From assembly GCA_017508425.1 (NCBI GenBank), contig JAFVYZ010000033.1, forward strand, positions 1 to 45,473: a stretch of DNA of 45,473 nt. The letters run 5' to 3'. The DNA comes from Clostridia bacterium (GTDB lineage Bacteria > Bacillota > Clostridia > Oscillospirales > CAG-272). The notes under the pieces are model-generated. The model ran no database searches. It saw nothing but the letters and a program-made list of their open reading frames with translations, and was not told the DNA's origin. Numbering within the stretch: position 1 is the first letter of the stretch; each line of letters opens with the position of its first letter. Positions 1 through 7,083 of the stretch are shown here, in pieces. The position numbers and the translations under genes were made by a program.

Positions 1-12
1 AATTGTTTGATA

Positions 13-35
13 TCGGCGGCGGTTGCCGCCGCCGA
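13..35. repeat. GC-rich perfect hairpin after tRNA-Thr
   Basis: A 10-bp perfect inverted repeat (13-22 with 26-35, 3-base loop) lies just past the tRNA 3' end. There is no clear T-run on either side, so it may be a weak terminator, an RNA-processing hairpin or a REP-like palindrome. It resembles the GGCGGC-type hairpins near 25.6 kb. Confidence 0.5.
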
Positions 36-42
36 ACATCAC

Positions 43-117
43 TGGAGCTGGTGATCGGAGTCGAACCAACAACCTGCTGATTACAAATCAGCTGCTCTGC
101 CATTGAGCCACACCAGC
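43..117 (-). tRNA. tRNA-Thr (anticodon TGT)
   Basis: Read on the minus strand, a full cloverleaf is visible. The acceptor stem pairs GCTGGTG with CACCAGC, the D-arm contains GGCTCAATGGCAGAGCAG, the anticodon stem-loop is CTGATTTGTAATCAG with TGT in the middle, and the T-arm contains GGTTCGACTCC. The discriminator base is T and the CCA end is encoded (43-45). TGT reads ACA and related threonine codons. A consensus promoter lies directly upstream. Confidence 0.95.
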
Positions 118-135
118 GAATTCGGAACGAGATAG

Positions 136-164
136 ATTATATCACGTTTCGCCCCCGTTGTCAA
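136..164 (-). promoter_or_regulatory. Consensus sigma-A promoter of tRNA-Thr
   Basis: On the minus strand, TTGACA (164-159) and TATAAT (141-136) are separated by 17 bases. This is a perfect match to the housekeeping consensus. The expected transcript start is about 10 bases before the tRNA 5' end. Confidence 0.9.
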
Positions 165-222
165 CCCCTTTTTTGAAAATATTTTATTTTCTTGCAACGG
201 GGGCACACCGTTACCGCGCGCC

Positions 223-251
223 TTGACTTTTCGCCCCTAAAATGCTATAAT
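223..251 (+). promoter_or_regulatory. Sigma-A promoter of gpsA
   Basis: TTGACT (223-228), a 17-base spacer and TATAAT (246-251). The expected start near 258 leaves a leader of about 37 bases before the gpsA ATG. This also argues against the earlier TTG codon at 256. Confidence 0.85.
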
Positions 252-294
252 TCTATTGCTTATTGCTTCACAAATGTTGAAAGGAAAACCACAA

Positions 295-1263
295 ATGAGT
301 ATAAAAAATATTACCGTGATCGGGTGCGGCAGATGGGGTAGCTTTATTGCCAAGCATCTCTTCGATCTCGGCTTCAACGTGACTCTGTATGGACGCGAAA
401 ATTCCCCCCATATGAGGGCGTTTCTTGAAAACGGAAAAAACAACCTGATGACATTGCCAACGGGTATTCATCTTTCTTGCAATTTGAAGGAAGCGATTGA
501 CGGGCTTGACGTGTTGATCATTTCCATCGGCTCGCAAGGGCTCCGTGCGCTGTGCCGCGAGCTGCGTGCCGTGGGCTTTGAACGCGGCACTGCCGTGCTT
601 TGCATGAAGGGCCTTGAGGTCGGCACGGGCAAGCGCCTGACCACGGTCGTTCGCGAGGAGCTCGGCGATGCCGTTAAGGCGGCCGTTTGGCTCGGCCCCG
701 GACACGTGCAGGATTTTTGTGCCGGGATCCCGAACTGTATGGTCATTGACAGCGACTGCGAAGATGCCAAGCAAGCCCTTGTAACGGCTTTTTCAAGCAA
801 GCTCATCCGCTTTTATTACGGGCAGGACCTCATTGGCAACGAGATCGGTGCGGCGGCCAAAAACGTGATCGGCATCGCCGCGGGGCTCCTCGACGGTATC
901 GGTCTTTCGCCCTTGAAGGGAGCGTTGATGTCGCGCGGCACAAGAGAAATCGCACGCCTCATCAAAGCCCTTGGCGGCAATGAGCTGTCGGCCTACGGTC
1001 TTTGCCATCTCGGAGACTATGAGGCCACCGTATTCTCGCCCCACTCGCACAACCGACGCTTTGGCGAGGCCTTTGCTAAGGGGGAGGACTTCCTCGACCT
1101 TGCGGAGGGCTACTATACGGTACGCGCCCTGAACACGCTCAGTGACATAACAGGCACCGAGCTGCCGATCTGCCGCACCATTGAAGATGTGCTCTATCAC
1201 GAAAGACCCGCCAAAGAGGCTCTTTTCGGGCTCTTTGAACGCAGCCTAAAAAATGAATTTTAA
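295..1263 (+). CDS. gpsA: Glycerol-3-phosphate dehydrogenase [NAD(P)+]
   Basis: This 322-residue protein reduces dihydroxyacetone phosphate to sn-glycerol 3-phosphate, the backbone for phospholipids, in the cytoplasm. It opens with a Rossmann motif (ITVIGCGRWGSF, GxGxxG). Mid-protein it has EIGAAAKNVIGIAAG, which holds the family's conserved lysine, and later GDYEATVFSPHSHNRRFG, the counterpart of the GD.xxT...NRRFG signature. Length is usual for GpsA. The ATG at 295 follows AAAGGA at good spacing; an upstream TTG at 256 would fall at the transcript start. It appears monocistronic, between its own promoter and a terminator. A glycerol kinase gene lies at the far end of the window. Confidence 0.95.
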   Translation: MSIKNITVIGCGRWGSFIAKHLFDLGFNVTLYGRENSPHMRAFLENGKNNLMTLPTGIHLSCNLKEAIDGLDVLIISIGSQGLRALCRELRAVGFERGTAVLCMKGLEVGTGKRLTTVVREELGDAVKAAVWLGPGHVQDFCAGIPNCMVIDSDCEDAKQALVTAFSSKLIRFYYGQDLIGNEIGAAAKNVIGIAAGLLDGIGLSPLKGALMSRGTREIARLIKALGGNELSAYGLCHLGDYEATVFSPHSHNRRFGEAFAKGEDFLDLAEGYYTVRALNTLSDITGTELPICRTIEDVLYHERPAKEALFGLFERSLKNEF

Positions 1264-1266
1264 GAT

Positions 1267-1296
1267 AAAACGGCCCCCACGTGGGGGCCGTTTTTA
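1267..1296. terminator. Bidirectional intrinsic terminator gpsA/queT
   Basis: A perfect 20-base palindrome (1271-1290, CGGCCCCCAC and its complement) is flanked by AAAA on the left and TTTTT on the right. It can therefore stop transcription from gpsA (+) and from the folT-folC-queT operon (-). Confidence 0.9.
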
Positions 1297-1794
1297 TATG
1301 CGAAAAATTTGTTTCCTGTGCTTTTGCAGGGACAGGAGCAGCAATGTACCGAACACGCCGATCGAAATGATCTCACCGATACCGACGGTAAGAAATAAAA
1401 AGGGCAAGCCCTCCGTGACGTCCGTGTACGCATACCGAATGACAAACGGAATGATCAAAGTATTCGAAACGATCGGCGGCACAGCGGCCAAAAACCGATA
1501 ACGTCTCAGCTTTCTTGTGCCAACGGCACCCAAAAACGTAGCCAACGTGCCGAAAATAATATCGGGGAGCGCGGCGCCGGTAAGAATGTTGGAAAGCAGG
1601 CACCCGACCGTCACGCCGGGCACGGCCGCCGCCGTAAAGTACGGCAAAACGCAAAGCGCCTCCGAGAGACGGAGCTGGATCGCGCCCATGCCCGAAAGGC
1701 CGAAAAGGAACGTGAACCACGTGAGGGCCACATACAGTGCGGCAATAATACCGGCATAGGTCAGGTAGAGAACAGTGGTACTTTTTTTCATCAT
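1294..1794 (-). CDS. queT: Queuosine-precursor ECF transporter S component (QueT)
   Basis: A 166-residue membrane protein with about five to six hydrophobic segments. The conserved QLRLSEALCVLPYF stretch and the DIIFGTLATFLGA segment are typical of the QueT family, the substrate-binding subunit of an energy-coupling-factor transporter that takes up queuine-type bases. It would share the ECF module with FolT, also in this operon; no EcfA or EcfT gene is in the window. The start has a close in-frame alternative (ATG at 1794 or 1791) behind AAGGAG at 1801-1806. It is the last gene of folT-folC-queT, 53 bases after folC. GluQ, which modifies queuosine in tRNA-Asp, is encoded at 26 kb, so salvage fits. 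Confidence 0.85.
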   Translation of the reverse strand: MMKKSTTVLYLTYAGIIAALYVALTWFTFLFGLSGMGAIQLRLSEALCVLPYFTAAAVPGVTVGCLLSNILTGAALPDIIFGTLATFLGAVGTRKLRRYRFLAAVPPIVSNTLIIPFVIRYAYTDVTEGLPFLFLTVGIGEIISIGVFGTLLLLSLQKHRKQIFRI

Positions 1795-1800
1795 TTTAAT

Positions 1801-1842
1801 CTCCTTAGTTTTGATTAAGGTGAGGATGGTTTCGAACTCACC
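1801..1842 (-). promoter_or_regulatory. Possible preQ1-I-like riboswitch before queT
   Basis: In the 53-base folC-queT gap, minus-strand GGTGAG (1842-1837) pairs with CTCACC (1824-1819) around a 12-base loop. A tail TTAATCAAAACTAAGGAG follows, containing the Shine-Dalgarno. The A-rich tail ending in CTAAGG closely resembles the 3' tail of preQ1-I aptamers, and queT is a known preQ1-regulated gene. The loop partner for the expected pseudoknot is not clean, and CCTTA can also pair with TAAGG to hide the ribosome site. The call is moderate. Confidence 0.45.
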
Positions 1843-1847
1843 ATGGG

Positions 1848-3131
1848 TTACAAAATCAGGCCGAGGGCCTCCAGTGCCTCGGTCACCTCGGCATACATAT
1901 AAAGCGAGCCGAGTGAAAAAAGCGGGAGTCCGCGCTCACGCGCCGTCTCAACAGCGGCGCGCACGGCCTCTTCTACCGTAGAAAATCCGGTAGCATGAAC
2001 CCCCTGCTCGCGCCAAACTGCGGCAAAATCGTCGGCAGGCAGGGCACGGGGATTGTCGGGTGTGAGCGTAAAGACCTCGGCGGCAAGGGGAGCGAGGGTT
2101 TTTACCATACCGTGGTAGTCCTTATCGGCCATCACAGCTGTGAGCAGTAGCACACGTGTATCGGGAAAATAGGTCTTGATCCCCTTGGCGGCGGCGGCGA
2201 TCCCCTCGGGATTATGCGCCCCGTCCGAGATGATCAGCGGAGACTCGCACAGCTTTTCAAATCGGCCGGGCCACTTCACACGCGCGATGCCGCGACGCAC
2301 CGTTTCCTCATCGATTCGAATGCCGCGAAGCGCAAGCATCTCAAAAAGGGTGAGCACGGTCGCAAGATTCCCCGGCTGATAGCTGCCGAGCAGGGGCAAA
2401 TGCATGGACTTGTATTTTCCAAAATCCACCACCGTCCCCGAAAGATCGCTCTTCAACACACAAACAGGGGTATCCTCCGCGGCGGCAAAGGGCACGGCGG
2501 CGGCCTTGGCCGCCGACTCGATAACGGCACGGGCTTCCCGATCCCTACCACCCCAAACAACGGGCGCACCCGGCTTGATGATGCCGGCCTTTTCGGCTGC
2601 GATCTTCTCGACGGTATCCCCCAAAAATTCGGTGTGATCCAAGGCAATGCCCGTGATGACCGTCGCCAAGGGATCTTGAATCACATTGGTGGAGTCAAGG
2701 CGTCCACCCAACCCCGTTTCGAGCACTACGATATCACAACACATCTTTTTGAAATAACAAAATCCGATCGCGGTGATCAGCTCAAATTCGGTGGGAGGAT
2801 CCTCCATTTGATCGGCAAGGGGACGCACCTCGGCCGTGATCTCGGCCAGCGACGCATTGTCGATCGGCTTGCCGCAAAAGGCTATGCGCTCGTTAAAGGA
2901 TTTGATGTACGGTGATACAAAAAGACCGGTTTTATACCCCGCCTCGCGGAGCACCGACTCGGTCATTGCCGACGTCGAGCCCTTGCCGTTGGTGCCTGCA
3001 ATGTGAATAAACCTCATCCCGTCCTCGGGGTTTCCGAGCAACGACAAAAGCTCCCTGATGCGTGAAAGCCCCGGACGACTCCCGCGCCATACGACCGAAT
3101 GAATGTAATCTATAGCCTCACGATACGTCAT
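1848..3131 (-). CDS. folC: Bifunctional dihydrofolate synthase / folylpolyglutamate synthase
   Basis: A Mur-ligase-type ATP-dependent ligase of 427 residues. It adds glutamate to dihydropteroate and then to folates, trapping them in the cell. FIHIAGTNGKGST is the family P-loop and LETGLGGRLDSTN the second signature; the C-terminal half has ISDGAHNPEGIA. The ATG at 3131 overlaps the folT stop as ATGA, and AAAGGA lies about ten bases upstream. A GTG at 3140 would sit almost on that ribosome site, so it is less likely. Co-expression with folT couples folate import to polyglutamylation. Confidence 0.93.
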   Translation of the reverse strand: MTYREAIDYIHSVVWRGSRPGLSRIRELLSLLGNPEDGMRFIHIAGTNGKGSTSAMTESVLREAGYKTGLFVSPYIKSFNERIAFCGKPIDNASLAEITAEVRPLADQMEDPPTEFELITAIGFCYFKKMCCDIVVLETGLGGRLDSTNVIQDPLATVITGIALDHTEFLGDTVEKIAAEKAGIIKPGAPVVWGGRDREARAVIESAAKAAAVPFAAAEDTPVCVLKSDLSGTVVDFGKYKSMHLPLLGSYQPGNLATVLTLFEMLALRGIRIDEETVRRGIARVKWPGRFEKLCESPLIISDGAHNPEGIAAAAKGIKTYFPDTRVLLLTAVMADKDYHGMVKTLAPLAAEVFTLTPDNPRALPADDFAAVWREQGVHATGFSTVEEAVRAAVETARERGLPLFSLGSLYMYAEVTEALEALGLIL

Positions 3132-3712
3132 TTTCGGCACATCCTTTCAAGCAAAGCGACAAAGCTTTTGTTTTTGTATATGGCACACAAAAGATAGCTT
3201 TCACAAATGGCAATGCCGAGATAGATCGGCACACGGAGTAACAAAAGCAAGGGGGCGTATCCGTAATATACGTGAAGCGCAAGACTTTTAAGAAGGACCG
3301 AGCCAAGGAACTGCGCCGCAAGCTCCACCCAAAACAGCGACCACCATTGCTTCTTTTTCAACACGTAACGGCCAAGCACACCTGCCGTCACACCGACCGC
3401 GGCCGCCCCCACCAAAATAAGCGGATTGGGGGCCTGTGCCGCCCAAAGGCAGCTGCAAAGATCGGCCACAATGGCCACCAGAGCCCCGGCCAATGGCCCG
3501 AACGCAATACCGCCAAAGATGATGGGGAAATTTTCAAAGGTCACGCGTAAGGCGCCAAGACCAAACACCAGCTTAGCCAGGTATGCCAGCACCACGCTCA
3601 TGGCGGAAAGCATGGCACAAAGGCAAAGCACCCGCACCTGTCCCAGTGCTGTGACATCCTTCAAAACGGCACCCCGTATGCCGCTTGATTCTCTTTTTTT
3701 GTATTCCTTCAT
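3128..3712 (-). CDS. folT: Folate ECF transporter S component (FolT)
   Basis: A 194-residue integral membrane protein with about six hydrophobic helices. The stretch LGALRVTFENFPIIFGGIAFGPLAGALVA and the following AIVADL are typical of FolT, the folate-binding subunit of a group II ECF importer. A strong ribosome site (GGAGG) precedes the ATG. The identity is backed by the upstream THF riboswitch and by the ATGA overlap with folC. The energizing module is not in the window. Confidence 0.9.
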   Translation of the reverse strand: MKEYKKRESSGIRGAVLKDVTALGQVRVLCLCAMLSAMSVVLAYLAKLVFGLGALRVTFENFPIIFGGIAFGPLAGALVAIVADLCSCLWAAQAPNPLILVGAAAVGVTAGVLGRYVLKKKQWWSLFWVELAAQFLGSVLLKSLALHVYYGYAPLLLLLRVPIYLGIAICESYLLCAIYKNKSFVALLERMCRK

Positions 3713-3769
3713 AAAAAACCTCCTTCCCGAAACTCATTCGAAAAGGAGAGAAAAATCACTCTTATTCAA

Positions 3770-3866
3770 ACGAAGCGGGATGCAAGCCCTTGGCCGCGGA
3801 AAATCCTTCGTCCGACCGGCAACTCCCCGTCCCGTCGGCACTTAACGCCAAGAACCTTACTCTTCA
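3770..3866 (-). promoter_or_regulatory. THF (folT) riboswitch
   Basis: The folT leader contains the conserved blocks of the tetrahydrofolate aptamer in the right order: GAAGAGTA, then GCGTTAAGTG, a GGGACG...GGACGAAG hairpin region, CCGCGGCC, and CTTGCATCCCGCTTC closing the outer stem with GAAG. The element sits between the promoter (3875-3903) and the folT ribosome site. Known elements of this class repress folate uptake genes when reduced folates are plentiful, mostly at translation initiation. Confidence 0.88.
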
Positions 3867-3874
3867 ACGCTCTT

Positions 3875-3903
3875 ATTATAATACCGATAAACCAAAATGT
3901 CAA
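3875..3903 (-). promoter_or_regulatory. Consensus promoter of folT-folC-queT
   Basis: Minus strand TTGACA (3903-3898), 17-base spacer, TATAAT (3880-3875), directly upstream of the THF aptamer. It is divergent from the esterase promoter, which begins 18 bases away. Confidence 0.9.
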
Positions 3904-3920
3904 TACTTGGTGAAATTTTC

Positions 3921-3950
3921 TTGACACAATGGGAGGGCGTATGCTACAAT
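3921..3950 (+). promoter_or_regulatory. Promoter of the esterase gene at 3982
   Basis: TTGACA (3921-3926), 18-base spacer, TACAAT (3945-3950). It gives a short leader of about 25 bases. Confidence 0.8.
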
Positions 3951-3981
3951 GGCTTTAGTACAAAAAAAGGAGCGCTGTGCT

Positions 3982-4803
3982 ATGATATTTGAACCCGTTT
4001 TGTTTGAAAAATTTCCCGAGGCCACCCTCACGCCGATGTGCTTTACCAACCCCGACGGAAAAATGTTTACCCCCCGTCGTGCCGTGATCGTTTGCCCGGG
4101 TGGTGGCTATAATCACGTCTCCCCCCGCGAGGCGGAGCCCGTGGCCGCACAGTTTTTAGCGGCCGGCTGTGCGCCCTTTATTTTGAATTACGGTGTGGGC
4201 GAAAATGCCAAGGACTTCAGACCCTTAAAGACCCTTGCCCGTGCCATCCGTTACCTGCGCGAGAATGCTGAAGTGTACAGCATTGATCCCAATTACGTAT
4301 TCGTATGCGGATTTTCGGCCGGTGGGCATCTTGCCGCCTCGTCGGGCGTTTTGTGGAGCTCCCCCGTGCTGGATGAAATTGCCGAGGGCGCGCCGCGTGA
4401 CGTGGTACGTCCGACGGGTATGATCCTCGGTTATCCCGTGATCAGCGCAGGTGAATTCGCACACCGCGGCAGCTTTAAGCAGCTATGCGGAAAGGAGGAG
4501 CCGAGCGAGGCGGAGCAACGCGTATTTTCGCTTGAGCTTCACGTGGACTCCACCACGCCCCCGACCTTTCTTTGGCACACCTTTGCCGACCATGCCGTTC
4601 CCGTTCAAAACAGCCTTTTGATGGCCGAGGCCATGAGCAAGGCCGGCGTTCCCTTTGAATTGCACGTGTTCCCCGAGGGACGGCACGGTCTTTCGCTTTG
4701 CAACGATCTGACGGCCTCCCGAAAGCCCGAGATCAACATTGTGCCTCATACCGCGCAATGGCTGCCTCTGGCACTCCGCTGGGTCAAGGATTTTAACATT
4801 TAA
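3982..4803 (+). CDS. Alpha/beta hydrolase, acetyl-esterase (BD-FAE-like)
   Basis: A 273-residue cytoplasmic esterase with no signal peptide. The oxyanion region reads VIVCPGGGYNHVSPRE. The nucleophile elbow is GFSAGGHLA, the acid lies in WHTFADHAVP and the histidine in FPEGRHGLSL, giving the full Ser-Asp-His triad. This arrangement matches the family that removes acetyl or feruloyl groups from plant oligosaccharides after import, but the substrate is inferred. The ATG at 3982 follows AGGAG. It has its own promoter and terminator, divergent from folT. A second, different esterase sits in the galacturonate operon. Confidence 0.82.
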   Translation: MIFEPVLFEKFPEATLTPMCFTNPDGKMFTPRRAVIVCPGGGYNHVSPREAEPVAAQFLAAGCAPFILNYGVGENAKDFRPLKTLARAIRYLRENAEVYSIDPNYVFVCGFSAGGHLAASSGVLWSSPVLDEIAEGAPRDVVRPTGMILGYPVISAGEFAHRGSFKQLCGKEEPSEAEQRVFSLELHVDSTTPPTFLWHTFADHAVPVQNSLLMAEAMSKAGVPFELHVFPEGRHGLSLCNDLTASRKPEINIVPHTAQWLPLALRWVKDFNI

Positions 4804-4810
4804 AAAAGAA

Positions 4811-4849
4811 ACGACCGCTTTACGAAAACCCGTAAAGCGGTCGTTTTTT
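4811..4849. terminator. Intrinsic terminator (esterase / hpf)
   Basis: A 14-bp perfect stem (4811-4824 with 4831-4844) is followed by TTTTTT on the plus strand and preceded by AAAAAA. It can serve the esterase (+) and the convergent hpf gene (-). Confidence 0.9.
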
Positions 4850-4876
4850 ATGTTCCCGCACAGGTCGGGAATGCTT

Positions 4877-5392
4877 TTATTCTTCAACGATCAGGCCGTA
4901 ATCGCCGTCCTTACGACGATACACCACACAAGGGGTCTCGGCTTCGGCATCCCGAAATACGAAAAATTGATGGCCCAGGAGATTCATTTGCAAAATGGCT
5001 TCCTCCACCGACATCGGCTTTACGGGAATGTATTTGGTGCGAATACAAAATTCGCCCTCTTCCTCCTCCACATCGTCGGCCTCCACCTCAAATGCGCCGC
5101 TGCGAAGACGCTTTTCAAGACGGGTCTTGTTTTTGCGAATTTGCCTTTCAAGCGATTCAAGGGCCTCGTCTATGGCCGTTTGGAAGGTATCGGCCCCCTG
5201 CTCACAGCGAAAAATGGTTCCGCCATAATAAATGGTGATCTCCACGTACTGCAGGTTATGACGGCAGGAAAAACAAACGGCGGTCTCGGCATCATCCCCA
5301 AAAAAGCGTTCAAATCTTATCAGCTTTTTTTCGGCAAGATCCCGAAGAGAGGGGCGTAGGGTCATTTGCTTTGCACTCACGGTAATTTTCAT
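4877..5392 (-). CDS. hpf: Ribosome hibernation promoting factor, long form
   Basis: A 171-residue protein with two parts: an N-terminal S30AE/YfiA-type domain (MKITVSAKQMTL to about residue 95) that binds the 30S decoding region, and a C-terminal domain (about 115-171, KYIPVKPMSVEEAILQMNLL) that dimerises ribosomes. The linker is acidic. This long form is the usual one in Firmicutes, making 100S ribosomes in stationary phase. The ATG at 5392 has AAGGCGG eight bases upstream; a GTG at 5398 is too close to that site. It stands alone behind a TATAAT promoter with an inverted repeat. Confidence 0.93.
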   Translation of the reverse strand: MKITVSAKQMTLRPSLRDLAEKKLIRFERFFGDDAETAVCFSCRHNLQYVEITIYYGGTIFRCEQGADTFQTAIDEALESLERQIRKNKTRLEKRLRSGAFEVEADDVEEEEGEFCIRTKYIPVKPMSVEEAILQMNLLGHQFFVFRDAEAETPCVVYRRKDGDYGLIVEE

Positions 5393-5408
5393 ATACACTT
5401 CCGCCTTT

Positions 5409-5445
5409 CTGTACCGGGGTTATTACTTGGTACAGTTTTATTATA
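5409..5445 (-). promoter_or_regulatory. hpf promoter with operator-like inverted repeat
   Basis: A minus-strand TATAAT (5445-5440) lies upstream of hpf; the -35 is weak. Overlapping the expected start is a perfect 7-bp inverted repeat, CTGTACC-N13-GGTACAG (5409-5435). Its position suits a repressor site or a 5' mRNA hairpin. No regulator is identified. Confidence 0.5.
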
Positions 5446-5511
5446 GCACGGAATTTGTGAAAAATAAATAGGTTTTTAAAAATTTTATCTATTTTTTTGT
5501 GAAAAATGCAG

Positions 5512-6210
5512 TCATTTTTCGAGATTTTCCTCGTTTTGCCCTTCTTCTTCGATGCAATAAAGGTCCATACCAAGATCACGCTCTCGACGCCAAAGGAAAA
5601 GCGAAAGCGCCACCGTCAGCAAAAGCAACGCCGCAGCTACCACAGCCGTGACGTTACAACGCACGGAAAACAAACGCCCCTGCACCAAGGCTTGCCCGGC
5701 ACTGATGAGCGAAAACACCTCGGGGAAAAATGCCAGCGGCAACAGCAAAAGATTGGAAAAGGCCATGGCCTTTCGGTTTGGCAAAAAGGTGCAAAGAAGT
5801 ATTTTGGCGCGTTTTTCCTCTTGTCGCTCACCCTGCTCCCTTGCTTTTTTTACACGCCATACCGTATAAAGCGCGAAGGCCGAGAGCACCACCGATGCCA
5901 AAAACAACAATATAAGCACGAGCGAGACCGAGAGCAAAAGAATGTAAAAATTGCGAACTGCGGGCGTAGGTGAAGCCCCCAAAAGGTACTCACGCGCATT
6001 TTTCAGGGCACTGAAAAGCAGTCTCCACACCGACAAGCGCATCGGGCGACCCGCCTGTGTGCCATACACGTTGTAAAAGGCACCCAGCACCACCAAGGTA
6101 CAAGCCGTGACAAGCGGCAACACGTACCGAAGGAGCAGCAGCACACGCCAACGGCGCGCGGTCAAGGCATCCGTCGGTGTCACTTTGGAATTCAAGTACT
6201 TCCCTTCCAT
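5512..6210 (-). CDS. Uncharacterised multi-pass membrane protein
   Basis: A 232-residue protein I do not recognise. About five hydrophobic segments are visible: residues near 25-45, 90-115, 145-165 and 185-205, with a weaker one between. A basic stretch (RVKKAREQGERQEEKRAK) separates the middle helices, and the C-terminus is acidic (CIEEEGQNEENLEK). The ATG overlaps the stop of the upstream HD-domain gene by one base (TAATG), so the two are translationally coupled. No enzymatic motif is seen. Confidence 0.75.
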   Translation of the reverse strand: MEGKYLNSKVTPTDALTARRWRVLLLLRYVLPLVTACTLVVLGAFYNVYGTQAGRPMRLSVWRLLFSALKNAREYLLGASPTPAVRNFYILLLSVSLVLILLFLASVVLSAFALYTVWRVKKAREQGERQEEKRAKILLCTFLPNRKAMAFSNLLLLPLAFFPEVFSLISAGQALVQGRLFSVRCNVTAVVAAALLLLTVALSLFLWRRERDLGMDLYCIEEEGQNEENLEK

Positions 6211-6836
6211 TACTTTTTCTCACTGCCCTCGAGAAAGTAGGCCGCCTCCATATCGGCGGTCGCCAATGCCATAGCGAGCGGGAACTTGGCAAAGGCCGAG
6301 CCGACGGTGTTGTTATCCTCACACCCCGAAAAGCCCATGTGATAACGAATGGCAAAGGCCTCGTCGCGCGTCAGGCGCATAAAGCCCGACACGATGTAAA
6401 CCGACTTCTCACCGTGGCCGTAGGGCAGCTCATCCTCAATGGTATAAAAGGGCACCGACTTCCACACGCCGTTCTCCTTGACGTTACGAGTGCTCTCCTT
6501 GTAAAAATTGACCTTGCAAAGATCGTGCAGGAGTGATACGATCGCAATGCTCTCCTCGGAATAATTCAGCCCATAGACCTCGCGCACGCGCGGTCTTGCC
6601 AAATAATCCACCAGGCAATCATAAACGTTAAGGCTATGCTCCAAAAGACCGCCCGGATACGCACCGTGATAGCGCGTGCTGGCGGGTGCTGTGAAGAAAT
6701 CGCAATTGTCCGAGCAAAGATAATCAAGGAGCTTTTCGGCGCCCTCACGGTGGATCTTATTTTTAAAGATCGAAATAAAGCGCTCCTCCTGTGATAGCGT
6801 AGGCTCCGAGGTGCTGCGGTCAAAAAACATTTCCAT
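6210..6836 (-). CDS. HD-domain phosphohydrolase-like protein
   Basis: A 208-residue protein with an HD-type metal site. H57 (STRYHGAY) and H67 (GLLEHSLNV) are followed by the HD pair at 104-105 (SLLHDLCKV), and another histidine lies in AIRYHMGFSG. HD proteins hydrolyse nucleotides or phosphate esters, and this layout resembles small HD hydrolases of Clostridia, but the substrate cannot be read from sequence. The ATG at 6836 follows GGGGAGG at seven bases; codons further upstream lack a ribosome site. It is the first gene of a two-gene unit with the membrane protein. Confidence 0.8.
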   Translation of the reverse strand: MEMFFDRSTSEPTLSQEERFISIFKNKIHREGAEKLLDYLCSDNCDFFTAPASTRYHGAYPGGLLEHSLNVYDCLVDYLARPRVREVYGLNYSEESIAIVSLLHDLCKVNFYKESTRNVKENGVWKSVPFYTIEDELPYGHGEKSVYIVSGFMRLTRDEAFAIRYHMGFSGCEDNNTVGSAFAKFPLAMALATADMEAAYFLEGSEKK

Positions 6837-6945
6837 TTCAAAACCTCCCCTTAATTTTTCCAATTTTTATAAATTATTTTCCATTTTTGAAACGAGATAT
6901 CGCAAAATTTTCTATTTTTAATTTTTATTCTCCCGTTCTTTTCTC

Positions 6946-6974
6946 ATTATATCATGACAGCGACGCAAAGGCAA
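6946..6974 (-). promoter_or_regulatory. Promoter of the HD-domain gene
   Basis: Minus strand TTGCCT (6974-6969), 17-base spacer, TATAAT (6951-6946). It leaves an AT-rich leader of about 100 bases, in which I see no riboswitch. Confidence 0.7.
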
Positions 6975-7006
6975 CTGTTTTTCGATGCAAAAAAATCTTT
7001 TTTATA

Positions 7007-7035
7007 TGGACAAGTATAAAATTTTATGTTATAAT
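7007..7035 (+). promoter_or_regulatory. Promoter of hisS operon
   Basis: TGGACA (7007-7012), 17-base spacer, TATAAT (7030-7035), divergent from the HD-gene promoter. The leader is about 42 bases, too short for a T-box. Confidence 0.8.
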
Positions 7036-7083
7036 ATACTTTGTATATTTATGTCCGTTAAAAGACGGGAAAGGACACTTTTT

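Noticed and set aside
1795-1850. A preQ1-II or preQ1-III riboswitch before queT
   Set aside because: The gap of 53 bases is too short for those larger folds; only a preQ1-I-like element is possible.
6864-7083. A T-box before hisS
   Set aside because: The leader after the predicted start is only about 42 bases, and no AGGGTGG-type T-box sequence is present.
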